This document shows, one piece after another, positions 24,910 to 33,813 of a stretch of DNA of 64,000 bases (positions are counted from its first letter, which is position 1; each line of letters starts with the position of its first letter). A model generated the notes under the pieces. It was not told the DNA's origin. It made no database searches and worked only from the letters and a program-made list of their open reading frames with translations. The stretch comes from Marivita sp046591575. GTDB taxonomy: Bacteria; Pseudomonadota; Alphaproteobacteria; Rhodobacterales; Rhodobacteraceae. A program made the position numbers and the translations under genes. Location: positions 558,001 to 622,000 of the forward strand of contig NZ_JBIQWA010000001.1 of assembly GCF_046591575.1 (NCBI RefSeq), in the 5' to 3' direction.

Positions 24910-26070
24910 TCATTCGGCTGACAAAAGAGCCAGCGCATCCAGCGCAATCATCTGCTCTTCTTGGGCCGGAATGACCCAGGCTGCGACAGGGGACGCGTTG
25001 GTGTGCAAACGCGAGCGACTGCGCCGATTGCCATCTGGATCAACCTGCACACCCGTCCATTCCAACCCACGCAAGATCCGCGCGCGCACATCGACCGCGT
25101 TTTCGCCGATGCCGCCGGTAAAGGCGATGGCGTCCACGCCTTCCAAGGCGGCAATCAAAGACCCGGCGTGACGCAATGTCCAATAGCAGAAATGCTCGAC
25201 CGCAAAGGCGCTATCCTCAGACGCATCAAGCATCAGCTTGCGCATGTCTGACTTGCCGCCTGACAGGCCCAGCAAGCCGCTTTCGTGGTTCAGAAGCTCT
25301 TTGGTGCGCTCCAACCCGTTTTCCTCGACCAACCGCAGCACCGCATTGGCGTCGATCCCGCCAGAGCGTGTGCCCATGGTCAGCCCATCCAGCGGCGAAT
25401 AGCCCATCGTGGTTGCAATGGACTGCCCATCCTTGATGGCGCACAAGGACGCACCATTGCCAAGGTGAAACGCGAGCAGTCGCGACGGAAGTGGCATCCC
25501 CGAAATCTCGGGCAGACGGCGCACTAGGGACGCATAGCTTAACCCGTGGAACCCGTAGCGCCGGATTCCCTTGGTTTCGATCATCTTGGGGATGGCATAG
25601 CGCGTGGCGACACTTGGATTCGTCGCATGAAAAGACGTGTCAAAACTGGCAAATTGCGGCACGTTCGGGGCCAAACGCGCAAGGGCATCCATCGGGGCGA
25701 GGTTGTGCGGGTTGTGCAGCGGGGCAAGCGGTGTGCAATTGGCGATTTCGGCGCGCACATCGTCGGTGACGCGCATCGGGCGGGTCAGGTTCGGCCCGCC
25801 ATGCACAACGCGATGCCCCACCGCGCGCAGGGTATCGGGCGTGATACCCCGGTCCGCCAGCGCGTCAAGGATGGCCGCAAGCGCCCCGGCATGATCCGCC
25901 AGAGCGACATCGCGCGTCTCATCCCCGATCCGAAGTGTTGACGCGCCGCCGATGGCGTCTGTCATGCCGGACAGGGTTTCCGTCAGGTCCGCGTCGAACA
26001 CCGCGAACTTGATCGAGGACGACCCCGCATTCAGCACCAGAATGGAGGCACCGGAAGCGGGGTCGGTCAT
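24910..26070 (-). CDS. ackA: Acetate kinase
   Basis: This 386-residue ASKHA-fold kinase has NAGSSSIKF, GHRVVHGG, FDTSFH, FHLGNGAS, the phosphate-site segment TMGTRSGGID and AFTGGIGENA. It makes ATP and acetate from acetyl phosphate. It lies two bases downstream of xsc on the same strand, so acetyl phosphate from sulfoacetaldehyde cleavage can yield ATP directly. The convergent pta gene gives the alternative route to acetyl-CoA. Confidence 0.93.
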   Translation of the reverse strand: MTDPASGASILVLNAGSSSIKFAVFDADLTETLSGMTDAIGGASTLRIGDETRDVALADHAGALAAILDALADRGITPDTLRAVGHRVVHGGPNLTRPMRVTDDVRAEIANCTPLAPLHNPHNLAPMDALARLAPNVPQFASFDTSFHATNPSVATRYAIPKMIETKGIRRYGFHGLSYASLVRRLPEISGMPLPSRLLAFHLGNGASLCAIKDGQSIATTMGYSPLDGLTMGTRSGGIDANAVLRLVEENGLERTKELLNHESGLLGLSGGKSDMRKLMLDASEDSAFAVEHFCYWTLRHAGSLIAALEGVDAIAFTGGIGENAVDVRARILRGLEWTGVQVDPDGNRRSRSRLHTNASPVAAWVIPAQEEQMIALDALALLSAE

Positions 26071-26072
26071 GG

Positions 26073-27851
26073 TCAGGCGACCTTTTGCGGGCGCATATCG
26101 GCAGGGTCGATCCCCGCCACGGCAACAGGCGCTTTCATCGCGTCACGGCGGAACGGCTCACCGAGTTCCTGATTGATCATCGCTTCGATCAGGGTGGTTA
26201 CGCCGTTCTCCATCTGGTCCTTGATCGCGGTGTTCAGGGCATCGGTCAGCTCTTCCATCGTGCGCGCGACAACGCCTTTCAGACCACAGGCCGATGCAAT
26301 CGCGGCATAGCTGACGCCTTCATCCAGTTCGGTGCCGACGAAGTTGTCCTGATACCAAAGGGTCGAATTCCGCTTTTCCGCGCCCCACTGGTAGTTGCGG
26401 AACACGATCTGCGTGATCGCGGGCCATTCGGGGCGGCCAATCGCGGTGAGTTCAGGCACAGAGATGCCAAACGCGCCGTCGCCTGCAAAGCCCACCACGG
26501 GTGTGTCCGGGCACCCGATCTTGGCGCCGACGATTGAGGGCAAGCCGTAGCCGCAGGGGCCGAACAGACCGGGTGCCAGGTATTTGCGGCCTTCCTCAAA
26601 CGATGGATAGGCGTTGCCGATGGCGCAGTTGTTGCCGATGTCGGACGAAATGATCGCCTCTTTCGGCAGCGCAGACTGGATCGCGCGCCAGGCCATGCGG
26701 GGGCTCATCCAATCCGGTTTCGCCGCGCGGGCGCGTTCGTTCCATGTAGTGCCGGGATCGTCATCTTCGTGATCCATGCTGGACAGCTGCTGCGCCCATG
26801 TCGATTTGGTTTTGGCGATGGTCGCCTTGCGCTCTTCCCGGCCTGCATCCCCAGCGCTGTCGGACAGGCGCGCAAGGATACCTTCGGCCACCTTCTTCGC
26901 ATCGCCGACAATGCCGACACTGACCTTTTTGGTCAGGCCGATGCGATCCGGGTTGATGTCGACCTGAATGATCTTCGCGTCCTTGGGCCAGTAGTCGATG
27001 CCGTAGCCCGGCAGGGTCGAGAACGGGTTGAGGCGCGTGCCAAGGCACAGCACCACATCCGCCTGAGAGATCAATTCCATGCCCGCCTTGGACCCATTGT
27101 AGCCCAAAGGCCCGGCAAACAGCGGGTGCGAACCCGGGAACGCGTCGTTGTGCTGGTAGCCCACGCAAACCGGGGCAGTCAGACGCTCGGCCAGTTCCAT
27201 CGACGCCGGGATCGCGCCGCCAAGGACAACGCCCGCGCCGTTCAGGATAACGGGGAATTTGGCGTCGGACAGCAACTCCGCCGCTTTCTGGATCGAGCTT
27301 TCGCCACCAGAGGGACGCTCGAATTCGACGATTTCGGGCAGGTCGATATCGACCACCTGAGTCCAGAAATCGCGCGGCATGTTGATCTGCGCCGGGGCAG
27401 AGGCGCGCTTGGCGTTCAGGATCACGCGGTTCAGCACTTCGGCCACGCGGGTGCGGTCACGGACCTCTTCCTGATAGGCCACCATGTCTTCGAACAGTTT
27501 CATCTGCTCGACCTCCTGAAACCCGCCCATGCCAATGGTTTTGTTCGCGGCCTGCGGTGTGACCAGCAGCAGCGGCGTGTGGTTCCAGTAGGCGGTCTTT
27601 ACAGCCGTCACGAAGTTGGTGATGCCCGGCCCGTTCTGTGCGATCATCATCGACATCTTGCCGGACGCGCGGGTGTAGCCATCGGCCATCATCCCGCCCG
27701 AGCCTTCATGCGCGCAGTCCCAGAAGGTGATGCCCGCTTTGGGGAAAATGTCGGAAATCGGCATGAAAGCAGACCCGATGATGCCGAACGCATGTTCGAT
27801 GCCGTGCATCTGGAGGACTTTGACAAACGCTTCTTCGGTGGTCATTTTCAT
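26073..27851 (-). CDS. xsc: Sulfoacetaldehyde acetyltransferase
   Basis: This 592-residue thiamine-diphosphate enzyme cleaves sulfoacetaldehyde with phosphate to acetyl phosphate and sulfite. The Xsc-type start MTTEEAFVKVLQMHGIEHAFGIIGSAFMPISD is present, as are the catalytic Glu region DCAHEGSGGMMADGYTRASG and the ThDP-binding segment VVGFAGDGAFGISVPEL. The ATG at 27851 follows GGGAGAG. It forms an operon with ackA. Genes that make sulfoacetaldehyde from taurine or isethionate are not in the window. Confidence 0.95.
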   Translation of the reverse strand: MKMTTEEAFVKVLQMHGIEHAFGIIGSAFMPISDIFPKAGITFWDCAHEGSGGMMADGYTRASGKMSMMIAQNGPGITNFVTAVKTAYWNHTPLLLVTPQAANKTIGMGGFQEVEQMKLFEDMVAYQEEVRDRTRVAEVLNRVILNAKRASAPAQINMPRDFWTQVVDIDLPEIVEFERPSGGESSIQKAAELLSDAKFPVILNGAGVVLGGAIPASMELAERLTAPVCVGYQHNDAFPGSHPLFAGPLGYNGSKAGMELISQADVVLCLGTRLNPFSTLPGYGIDYWPKDAKIIQVDINPDRIGLTKKVSVGIVGDAKKVAEGILARLSDSAGDAGREERKATIAKTKSTWAQQLSSMDHEDDDPGTTWNERARAAKPDWMSPRMAWRAIQSALPKEAIISSDIGNNCAIGNAYPSFEEGRKYLAPGLFGPCGYGLPSIVGAKIGCPDTPVVGFAGDGAFGISVPELTAIGRPEWPAITQIVFRNYQWGAEKRNSTLWYQDNFVGTELDEGVSYAAIASACGLKGVVARTMEELTDALNTAIKDQMENGVTTLIEAMINQELGEPFRRDAMKAPVAVAGIDPADMRPQKVA

Positions 27852-28159
27852 GGTGGCTCTCCCAAACAAGGACGCAGGCCAAGCAGCCAGCGCGATTGCG
27901 GCAGACATAACGGCGAGTCAGAGTCGCCGATAGGTCCACCTGGCACCCCAGGTTATAGCCAATTCACAGCAGTTTCAGCAGCCGCGATCGGATAAAAGAC
28001 CGCCTTTCGCACCATGGTTTTGCTACATTCCGGTGCTATTTGAGACGAAATCAGGATGCAGTATACAGGTCTGCAAGGGTGACAAGCCCGTCCGAAACGT
28101 TTCGTAGGGTCGCAAAGACACAGTCGCGACCTTGTATCAGGCCAAAGGCAGGCAAAACG
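27852..28159. other. Non-coding divergent region between xsc and the O-antigen-ligase-like gene
   Basis: This 308-base stretch has no convincing gene. It should contain the promoters of xsc (leftward) and of the membrane protein (rightward). It holds a perfect 12-bp palindrome CGAAACGTTTCG at 28093-28104 and, next to it, an inverted repeat GGTCGC/GCGACC spanning 28109-28131. No riboswitch or RNA gene was recognised. Confidence 0.6.
28093..28104. promoter_or_regulatory. Perfect 12-bp palindrome, operator candidate
   Basis: CGAAACGTTTCG is fully self-complementary and has the AACGTT core common in LacI-family operators. It lies 56 bp upstream of the O-antigen-ligase-like start codon and about 240 bp from xsc, so it more likely serves the rightward gene. 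Confidence 0.35.
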
Positions 28160-29554
28160 ATGCCAAACGCACTGGCAACCCTCACGTTGGCGCTTTGGCC
28201 GGTGGTGACGGTGGTCCTTTTTCTGAAACTTCCGCCGGGGCGTGCTGTGATTGCGACGCTGTTGATCGGTTATCTTTTCCTGCCTGAACCCCCCGCCGGG
28301 TTCGATTTTCCGCTTGTCCCCCCTTTGACGAAACATACGATCCCGGCGCTGAGCGCGCTTGTGATGTGGCTTTGGCTCTACGGACATCAGAAGAACTTTC
28401 TGCCTCGATCGCCCGTGACCAACGGATTGTTTTTGCTGTTTATCTTTAGCCCCATCGCCACCACCATATTGAACACGGAACCCGTGGAATGGGGTCAGTT
28501 TCAAATTCAGGGCATGGGACTTCGGGATGCGCTGGCCATCGTCATTCAGCAAGTTCTTTTGATCATTCCGTTCTTGCTGGCGCGGCGTTTCCTGGCAACA
28601 GCCGAGGATCAACGCGATCTGATGTACGCCTTTATGATCGGGGGGGTCATTTACGCGCTGCCTATGCTGATTGAAATTCGGCTGTCGCCGCAATTGAATT
28701 TCTGGATCTACGGATATTACCAGCATGACTTTATCCAGACGATCCGGTTTGGCGGTTTCCGACCGATGGTGTTTTTGTATCACGGCATCTGGGCCGCGTT
28801 CTTCTTGCTTATGGCGATCTTGTCCGCCTATGCCTTGTGGCGAACGGAAAAAACAAAACGGAACTGGATTCTTCTGATTATCGCCGTAGCCCTGACCGGC
28901 GTGCTGATTCTGGCGAAATCACTTGGAGCGTGGCTGTTTGCGGCTGTGCTGATACCTGTCGTTCTGTTTATCGGGTCCCGATGGCAGATGCGACTGGCGG
29001 TGTGCATCGCCACATTTGCCGTAGCCTATCCGGCCTTGAAAGGCGTTGATCTGGTGCCCCAGGACCGTCTTTTGGAATTCGCCGAACGCATTGATCCGGC
29101 GCGCGCGCAATCGCTGGGCTTTCGGTTCGGGAACGAAAACCAACTGCTGGAACGCGCGAGCGAGAAGCCATTTTTTGGTTGGGGGAACTACGACCGAAAT
29201 CAAATCATGAACCCCGCAACCGGGGAAATCGAAACCGTCACAGATGGCCGCTGGGTGATCTTGATCGGCCAATTCGGATGGCTGGGCTTTCTTGCCGAAT
29301 TCGGGCTTTTGGTGTTGCCGATCTTTATGTTGTGGCGCGAAACGCGGTATCGAACCCCCGACAGCTATTCGCTTTTGATCGTTCCGATGTCTTTGATATT
29401 GGCGGTCAACGTGTTCGACATGTTGCCCAATGCGACCCTGACACCCCTGACATGGTTAATGGCAGGGGCATTGACGGGCTACGCCGAAACACTGAAAACA
29501 ACGCGGTACACCTACCCGACGGAAGACAGGTTGCAGTGGAAACCAGTGCTTTGA
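28160..29554 (+). CDS. O-antigen ligase/polymerase-like polytopic membrane protein
   Basis: This 464-residue protein has about ten to twelve hydrophobic segments and a large periplasmic loop around residues 300-365. That loop contains RFGNENQLLERASEKPFFGWGNYDRN, which resembles the Wzy_C loop of WaaL/Wzy-type proteins. Such proteins transfer or polymerise lipid-linked glycans in the periplasm. The exact acceptor is not predictable. It is followed 218 bases later by an acyltransferase-3-like gene on the same strand, so both may belong to surface-polysaccharide production. Confidence 0.7.
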   Translation: MPNALATLTLALWPVVTVVLFLKLPPGRAVIATLLIGYLFLPEPPAGFDFPLVPPLTKHTIPALSALVMWLWLYGHQKNFLPRSPVTNGLFLLFIFSPIATTILNTEPVEWGQFQIQGMGLRDALAIVIQQVLLIIPFLLARRFLATAEDQRDLMYAFMIGGVIYALPMLIEIRLSPQLNFWIYGYYQHDFIQTIRFGGFRPMVFLYHGIWAAFFLLMAILSAYALWRTEKTKRNWILLIIAVALTGVLILAKSLGAWLFAAVLIPVVLFIGSRWQMRLAVCIATFAVAYPALKGVDLVPQDRLLEFAERIDPARAQSLGFRFGNENQLLERASEKPFFGWGNYDRNQIMNPATGEIETVTDGRWVILIGQFGWLGFLAEFGLLVLPIFMLWRETRYRTPDSYSLLIVPMSLILAVNVFDMLPNATLTPLTWLMAGALTGYAETLKTTRYTYPTEDRLQWKPVL

Positions 29555-29772
29555 ACCAGCGCGGTTCTGGTCGGTTTGTCATGCAGATTTCAACAATGTC
29601 GCGATTTACGGCAGGCAGGAAACCCGCCTCTCGAATGTCGCAAAGCAGCGCCGATCCCAACCAATATTGACGTTACGTAACAGACTGTTTCCAGATTACT
29701 CATTGCTGACACACCGGCGCAACGGCTATCAAGGCTGAACGGTGTGGGGCCGTAATGTAGTTTAGTGCTCTG

Positions 29773-31797
29773 GTGAAAACCCGAATAGACGAAGACTCAT
29801 CAGCCATAGTGCATGTGCCGGACACAGTGTCGTCCCGATCCGAGGTGCGCCAGTTTCTGGTTGCGCTGGCGGGCGTCGCCTTTGTGCTTTCGACGTTGGG
29901 AACCCGTGACGGTGGCCCGATGGCCTTTGCGGCCGACATCGTTCTTGTCTTGTGCGGTGGCTGGTGCGCGAACCAACTGATCCGTGGAATTCCCATTTTC
30001 AAGGAACAGGCCATCTGCGTTCTGCAGGCCTATTTTGTTGGACTTTTGTGCTGTTCAACCGTTCTGTTTCTGGTTGGGTGGCTCGTCTTTTTGCCAAGCG
30101 AGTATCTCCACCTTGGCCGGTCCCTGCTGTTTGCAGCGACATTCACCACCAATTTTGAACTCGCCCTTCTGCCCCAAGACGCGCTTTTGCGCTTTGATGG
30201 GCTTTTGGACCATCTTTGGGTTCCGGCATTGATCGCGCAATGTTGCGGGCTTCTTGTTGTGTTATGCTGGCTGTTTCGGAAAAACACACAGCGGTTGTTG
30301 CTGACACTTGGCGTGCTTGCCGTGGCATCTTTGATCGCCTCCACGTCCGAGTCTCCATTTGTAGAATTGCTTCCCATCGGGGGATTGTGGGCCTTTTTAT
30401 GCGGGGCCACTCCGTTTTTTGCGTCAAACCGTTACCGCATCTTGCGATATTCCCTATTGCTGGGGATCATCAACCTTTTGACAGGAATACTGGCGGTCAC
30501 GGCGACCGGGGATACGCTTTTTGCAAGGGTGTTTTTCGCACTTGCAATCGCATTCCTGTATCTTGGAAGCCGGCCCAGAGCATCAAGAGCAGGTGACACG
30601 CAACGCCGCCGCCGGTGGTTTGGCATGGCGCTGCATTTGTTTTTGTGGGCGGTTCCTTTGGCGCAACTGACCGCGGCGCTTGATATCATGGACCCAAGCG
30701 GACCGGCCTTTACCGCACTTTTGATACCCTGCCTGCTTTTGGCGCTTCTATCCTGGTCTGTCTGGCAAAAGGTCGAACACAGCATGAAACTTGACCGGAT
30801 CACGCCAACGGCCGTGATCGCGGGAATTCTCTTTGCCAATGGAATCATCAGCCTAAGCGCGCAAGGCATGCAATTGCGCTATTCGGAACGCGCCAGCGCC
30901 TATATTCACGCCCTCGATCAGACGCGCCACACCGAGCTTTGTCCGATCCGCGAAGACGGTCCGCTGGCGGGATTGCGCGTTTGCCAGGCAGGCCCCAAAG
31001 GGCCTCCGACTGTGCTTGTTTGGGGCGACCATCAACTGCTTGCCATGAAGAGCGGCTTTGCCGAGGCTGCGCGCCGTGCGGGTGTCTCGACACTTCTGAT
31101 CGCGCAACCGAATTGCGTGCCGCTTGACGGGTTGCAAACCCGCTTTGCCACGGCGGGCAAAGTCAGCGGCCGCAGCTGTGACCAGCACTCTGCACAAGTG
31201 CTGCAGGCATTGCCCCATCTAAGCAGCATCCGGCAGGTCACCCTGGTTGCCGATTGGCTATACTATCTTGGTGACACCCAGGCAGAGTTTCAGCCACGCC
31301 CGCCCCTGCGGCTTGGTCCGGTGGACGGGACACCGTTTAACATCTCTCGGCAGTCTGAATATGTAGAGACAGCGGTTCGCCACACCGTTCAGTCGCTGGT
31401 CGATACAGGTCTGCGGGTTTCGGTCTTGCGCCAGGTTCCGGCGCTTCCTCGGTTCAACGCTGAAATTGCCGCCCGCTCCAGCGCGCCTGGACAATGGCTT
31501 TACCATTCTATGCCGTCGCTGGCGGATTTCGTGCCTGTCAATCAGGCGCAAGAGCGGCACACGCAGGTTGATGATATGTTCCGCATATTGTCTGCCAAAG
31601 GCCGCTTGACCTATGTCGACAGCTGGCCCGCATTTTGCACAGCCTCGCGATGCGACGCGCGGGGGGGGCTGTCGAGCGACTATGCCTCATCCACCTTGCT
31701 GACCCCATCCGGGGCATTGTCGCTCAGCGGCATCCTGACTAAAGACCTCAAACGCGCACAGACGCATGTCGCGATCCGCCGCGACACGCTCAACTGA
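29773..31797 (+). CDS. Acyltransferase-3/SGNH-like membrane protein lacking recognisable catalytic residues
   Basis: This protein of up to 674 residues has the layout of OafA-type O-acetyltransferases: about ten membrane helices (residues 25-365), then an SGNH-like periplasmic domain (about 410-665). The expected catalytic residues are absent. The SGNH motif reads VWGDHQ, with His420 in place of the nucleophilic Ser. The D-x-x-H end motif reads S639-S-T-L642. In the membrane part the usual HTWSLAVEEQF reads HLWVPALIAQC, and the helix-1 His is missing. The GTG start at 29773 has no clear ribosome site; GTG codons at 29809 and 29815 are alternatives. It is probably non-catalytic, or uses a changed mechanism. 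Confidence 0.62.
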   Translation: MKTRIDEDSSAIVHVPDTVSSRSEVRQFLVALAGVAFVLSTLGTRDGGPMAFAADIVLVLCGGWCANQLIRGIPIFKEQAICVLQAYFVGLLCCSTVLFLVGWLVFLPSEYLHLGRSLLFAATFTTNFELALLPQDALLRFDGLLDHLWVPALIAQCCGLLVVLCWLFRKNTQRLLLTLGVLAVASLIASTSESPFVELLPIGGLWAFLCGATPFFASNRYRILRYSLLLGIINLLTGILAVTATGDTLFARVFFALAIAFLYLGSRPRASRAGDTQRRRRWFGMALHLFLWAVPLAQLTAALDIMDPSGPAFTALLIPCLLLALLSWSVWQKVEHSMKLDRITPTAVIAGILFANGIISLSAQGMQLRYSERASAYIHALDQTRHTELCPIREDGPLAGLRVCQAGPKGPPTVLVWGDHQLLAMKSGFAEAARRAGVSTLLIAQPNCVPLDGLQTRFATAGKVSGRSCDQHSAQVLQALPHLSSIRQVTLVADWLYYLGDTQAEFQPRPPLRLGPVDGTPFNISRQSEYVETAVRHTVQSLVDTGLRVSVLRQVPALPRFNAEIAARSSAPGQWLYHSMPSLADFVPVNQAQERHTQVDDMFRILSAKGRLTYVDSWPAFCTASRCDARGGLSSDYASSTLLTPSGALSLSGILTKDLKRAQTHVAIRRDTLN

Positions 31798-31819
31798 TCC
31801 TCGGCTGCAAAAGTCGCAC

Positions 31820-32821
31820 TTACGCCGCTTCGGATGTCATCAGTTCCTTCCACCGATGGCAGGACACATCATGTCCTGACCCATCGGTTTCCAACGTCGG
31901 TTCGACCCTTTTGCAATGGTCAATCGCAAACGGGCAGCGGGTGTGAAACTTGCAACCTGTCGGCTGATTGGTGGGCGACGGGATTTCCCCGGTCAGCTTT
32001 TGCGCCGAACCCCGGTCATCGGGATCAAGAGACGGGATCGCCGAGAAAAGCGCTTTTGTGTAGGGGTGGCGCGGCGCTTCAAACAGTTTGCGGGTTGGCG
32101 CGGTTTCCACCAAGCGCCCCAGATACATCACCGCGACGTGGTCACAGGTATGTGCCACAACTGACAGATCATGGCTGATGAACAGAAAGGTGAGGCCCAT
32201 GTCGGACTGGATCTGTTTCAACAGGTTCAGCACATCCGCCTGGATCGACACATCCAACGCCGCCACGCTTTCATCCGCCACGATAAACTTGGGCGCAGAC
32301 ACCAAAGCACGCGCGATGGATATGCGTTGCCGTTGGCCGCCCGAGAACGCATGAGGAAAGCGGCGCAGGTGTTCGAGGTTCAAACGGCATTTCGCCGCGA
32401 TCTCGCGCACGCGGGCATCCGTTTCCTCGCGCGTGCGGGTCAGTTTCATCACCTCCAACGGTTCGGCAATGATATCGCGCACCGTCATGCGCGGGCTAAG
32501 CGCTGCGTAGGGGTCCTGAAAGATCAGTTGCGCCCGTTTGCGATAATCTTTCAGTTGCTCTTTGGTGATGTTTTCAAGGTCATAATCGACCTCGCCATCG
32601 CTGTAATGCGCACCACCCGAGGTGATTGGCGCCGCCTTGAGCAACGCGCGCCCCAGCGTTGTCTTGCCAGAGCCGCTTTCGCCAACCAGCCCAAAGAACG
32701 ATCCCTTTTCGATATCAAGCGACACGTTATCGACCGCCTTCAGCACCTGTTTGCCGAACAGCCCGCCCCCGATAGGAAAGCCCACCGACAGTTTATCGGC
32801 GCGGATCAGGACATCGCTCAT
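31820..32821 (-). CDS. ABC transporter ATP-binding protein, oligopeptide/nickel class (OppF/DppF-like)
   Basis: This 333-residue ATPase has Walker A GESGSGKTTLG, signature FSGGQRQRISIARAL and Walker B FIVADESVAALDVS. It also has the C-terminal oligopeptide-transporter extension with its cysteine motif (TGCKFHTRCPFAIDHC). It pairs with the preceding ATPase, with overlapping start and stop codons. It is the last gene of the binding protein-permease-permease-ATPase-ATPase operon, read from 38141 down. Confidence 0.93.
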   Translation of the reverse strand: MSDVLIRADKLSVGFPIGGGLFGKQVLKAVDNVSLDIEKGSFFGLVGESGSGKTTLGRALLKAAPITSGGAHYSDGEVDYDLENITKEQLKDYRKRAQLIFQDPYAALSPRMTVRDIIAEPLEVMKLTRTREETDARVREIAAKCRLNLEHLRRFPHAFSGGQRQRISIARALVSAPKFIVADESVAALDVSIQADVLNLLKQIQSDMGLTFLFISHDLSVVAHTCDHVAVMYLGRLVETAPTRKLFEAPRHPYTKALFSAIPSLDPDDRGSAQKLTGEIPSPTNQPTGCKFHTRCPFAIDHCKRVEPTLETDGSGHDVSCHRWKELMTSEAA

Positions 32822-33813
32822 GCGGGCACCTCGTCATAGATGTGGCAGGCCACGTGATGTGTTGCATCCACAGCGTGATCTTTCGGCACCGATTGCGCGC
32901 AAACATCGCCGACCACCTGCTGACAGCGGGTGTGAAAAACACAGCCTGACGGGCGTTCCAAAGGCGAAGGAATATCCCCCGGCACAGGCGTCAGCGGCGC
33001 ATCCAGATCATCGAGTTTCGGCAACGCCGCCAAAAGGCCCTGCGTATAGGGATGCTTGGCGTTGCGGATCACCTCGCGCACCGGGCCTTCCTCGATCATG
33101 CGGCCCAGATACATGACGTTCACCTTGTCCGCGGTTTGCGCGACGACACCCAGATCATGCGTGATGAACACGATTCCCATGTGAAACTCGGCCACGAGGT
33201 CTTTCATCAGGTCAATCACCTGCGCCTGAATGGTCACGTCAAGCGCTGTGGTCGGTTCATCCGCGATCAGCAGCTTGGGCTGCGTTGACAGCGCCATGGC
33301 GATCATCGCCCGCTGACGCATGCCGCCGGACAGTTCAAACGCGTATTGATCAAACCGCTTGGCCGCGTCGGAAATACCCACGCGGTCCAGCATTTCAACA
33401 GAAATCGTCTTGGCCTGTTGCTTGGAATAATCGCCATGCAGTTGAAGCTGCTCGACCATCTGTTTGCCAATGGTGATGGCGGGGGCAAAGCTGGCCATCG
33501 GTTCCTGAAAGATCATCGACACCGCGCCACCGCGCACGATGTTCAGCTCGCGCGGCGTTTTCAGCGACAGCACATCCACTGCGCCGGCCTCAGAGTGCAG
33601 CGTGATCTTGCTTTCCGGCGTATAGACCGCGTTTTTGGCGTTCAGGTGCATCAACGCCTTGGCGGTCACGGATTTGCCCGACCCGGATTCTCCGACCAAA
33701 CCCATCACCTCGCCTTTGTTTACCGAAAAGCTGACGTTATCGACGGCAGTGATCAGACCTTCGTCTGTCCGGAATTTGAGCGTGAGGTTTTCTACTTCTA
33801 TCAGCGCAGTCAT
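32818..33813 (-). CDS. ABC transporter ATP-binding protein, oligopeptide class (OppD/DppD-like)
   Basis: This 331-residue ATPase has Walker A GESGSGKSVTAKAL, signature LSGGMRQRAMIAMAL, Walker B LLIADEPTTALDV and the C-terminal extension GCVFHTRCQQV. It provides half of the ATP-driven motor of the importer. The gene overlaps its neighbours on both sides by ATGA junctions. Confidence 0.93.
   Translation of the reverse strand: MTALIEVENLTLKFRTDEGLITAVDNVSFSVNKGEVMGLVGESGSGKSVTAKALMHLNAKNAVYTPESKITLHSEAGAVDVLSLKTPRELNIVRGGAVSMIFQEPMASFAPAITIGKQMVEQLQLHGDYSKQQAKTISVEMLDRVGISDAAKRFDQYAFELSGGMRQRAMIAMALSTQPKLLIADEPTTALDVTIQAQVIDLMKDLVAEFHMGIVFITHDLGVVAQTADKVNVMYLGRMIEEGPVREVIRNAKHPYTQGLLAALPKLDDLDAPLTPVPGDIPSPLERPSGCVFHTRCQQVVGDVCAQSVPKDHAVDATHHVACHIYDEVPA

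Noticed and set aside
29555..29772. Possible small gene or RNA in the gap before the acyltransferase-like gene
   Set aside because: No frame with a ribosome site or recognisable product and no stable RNA fold was seen. It is left as plain intergenic DNA.
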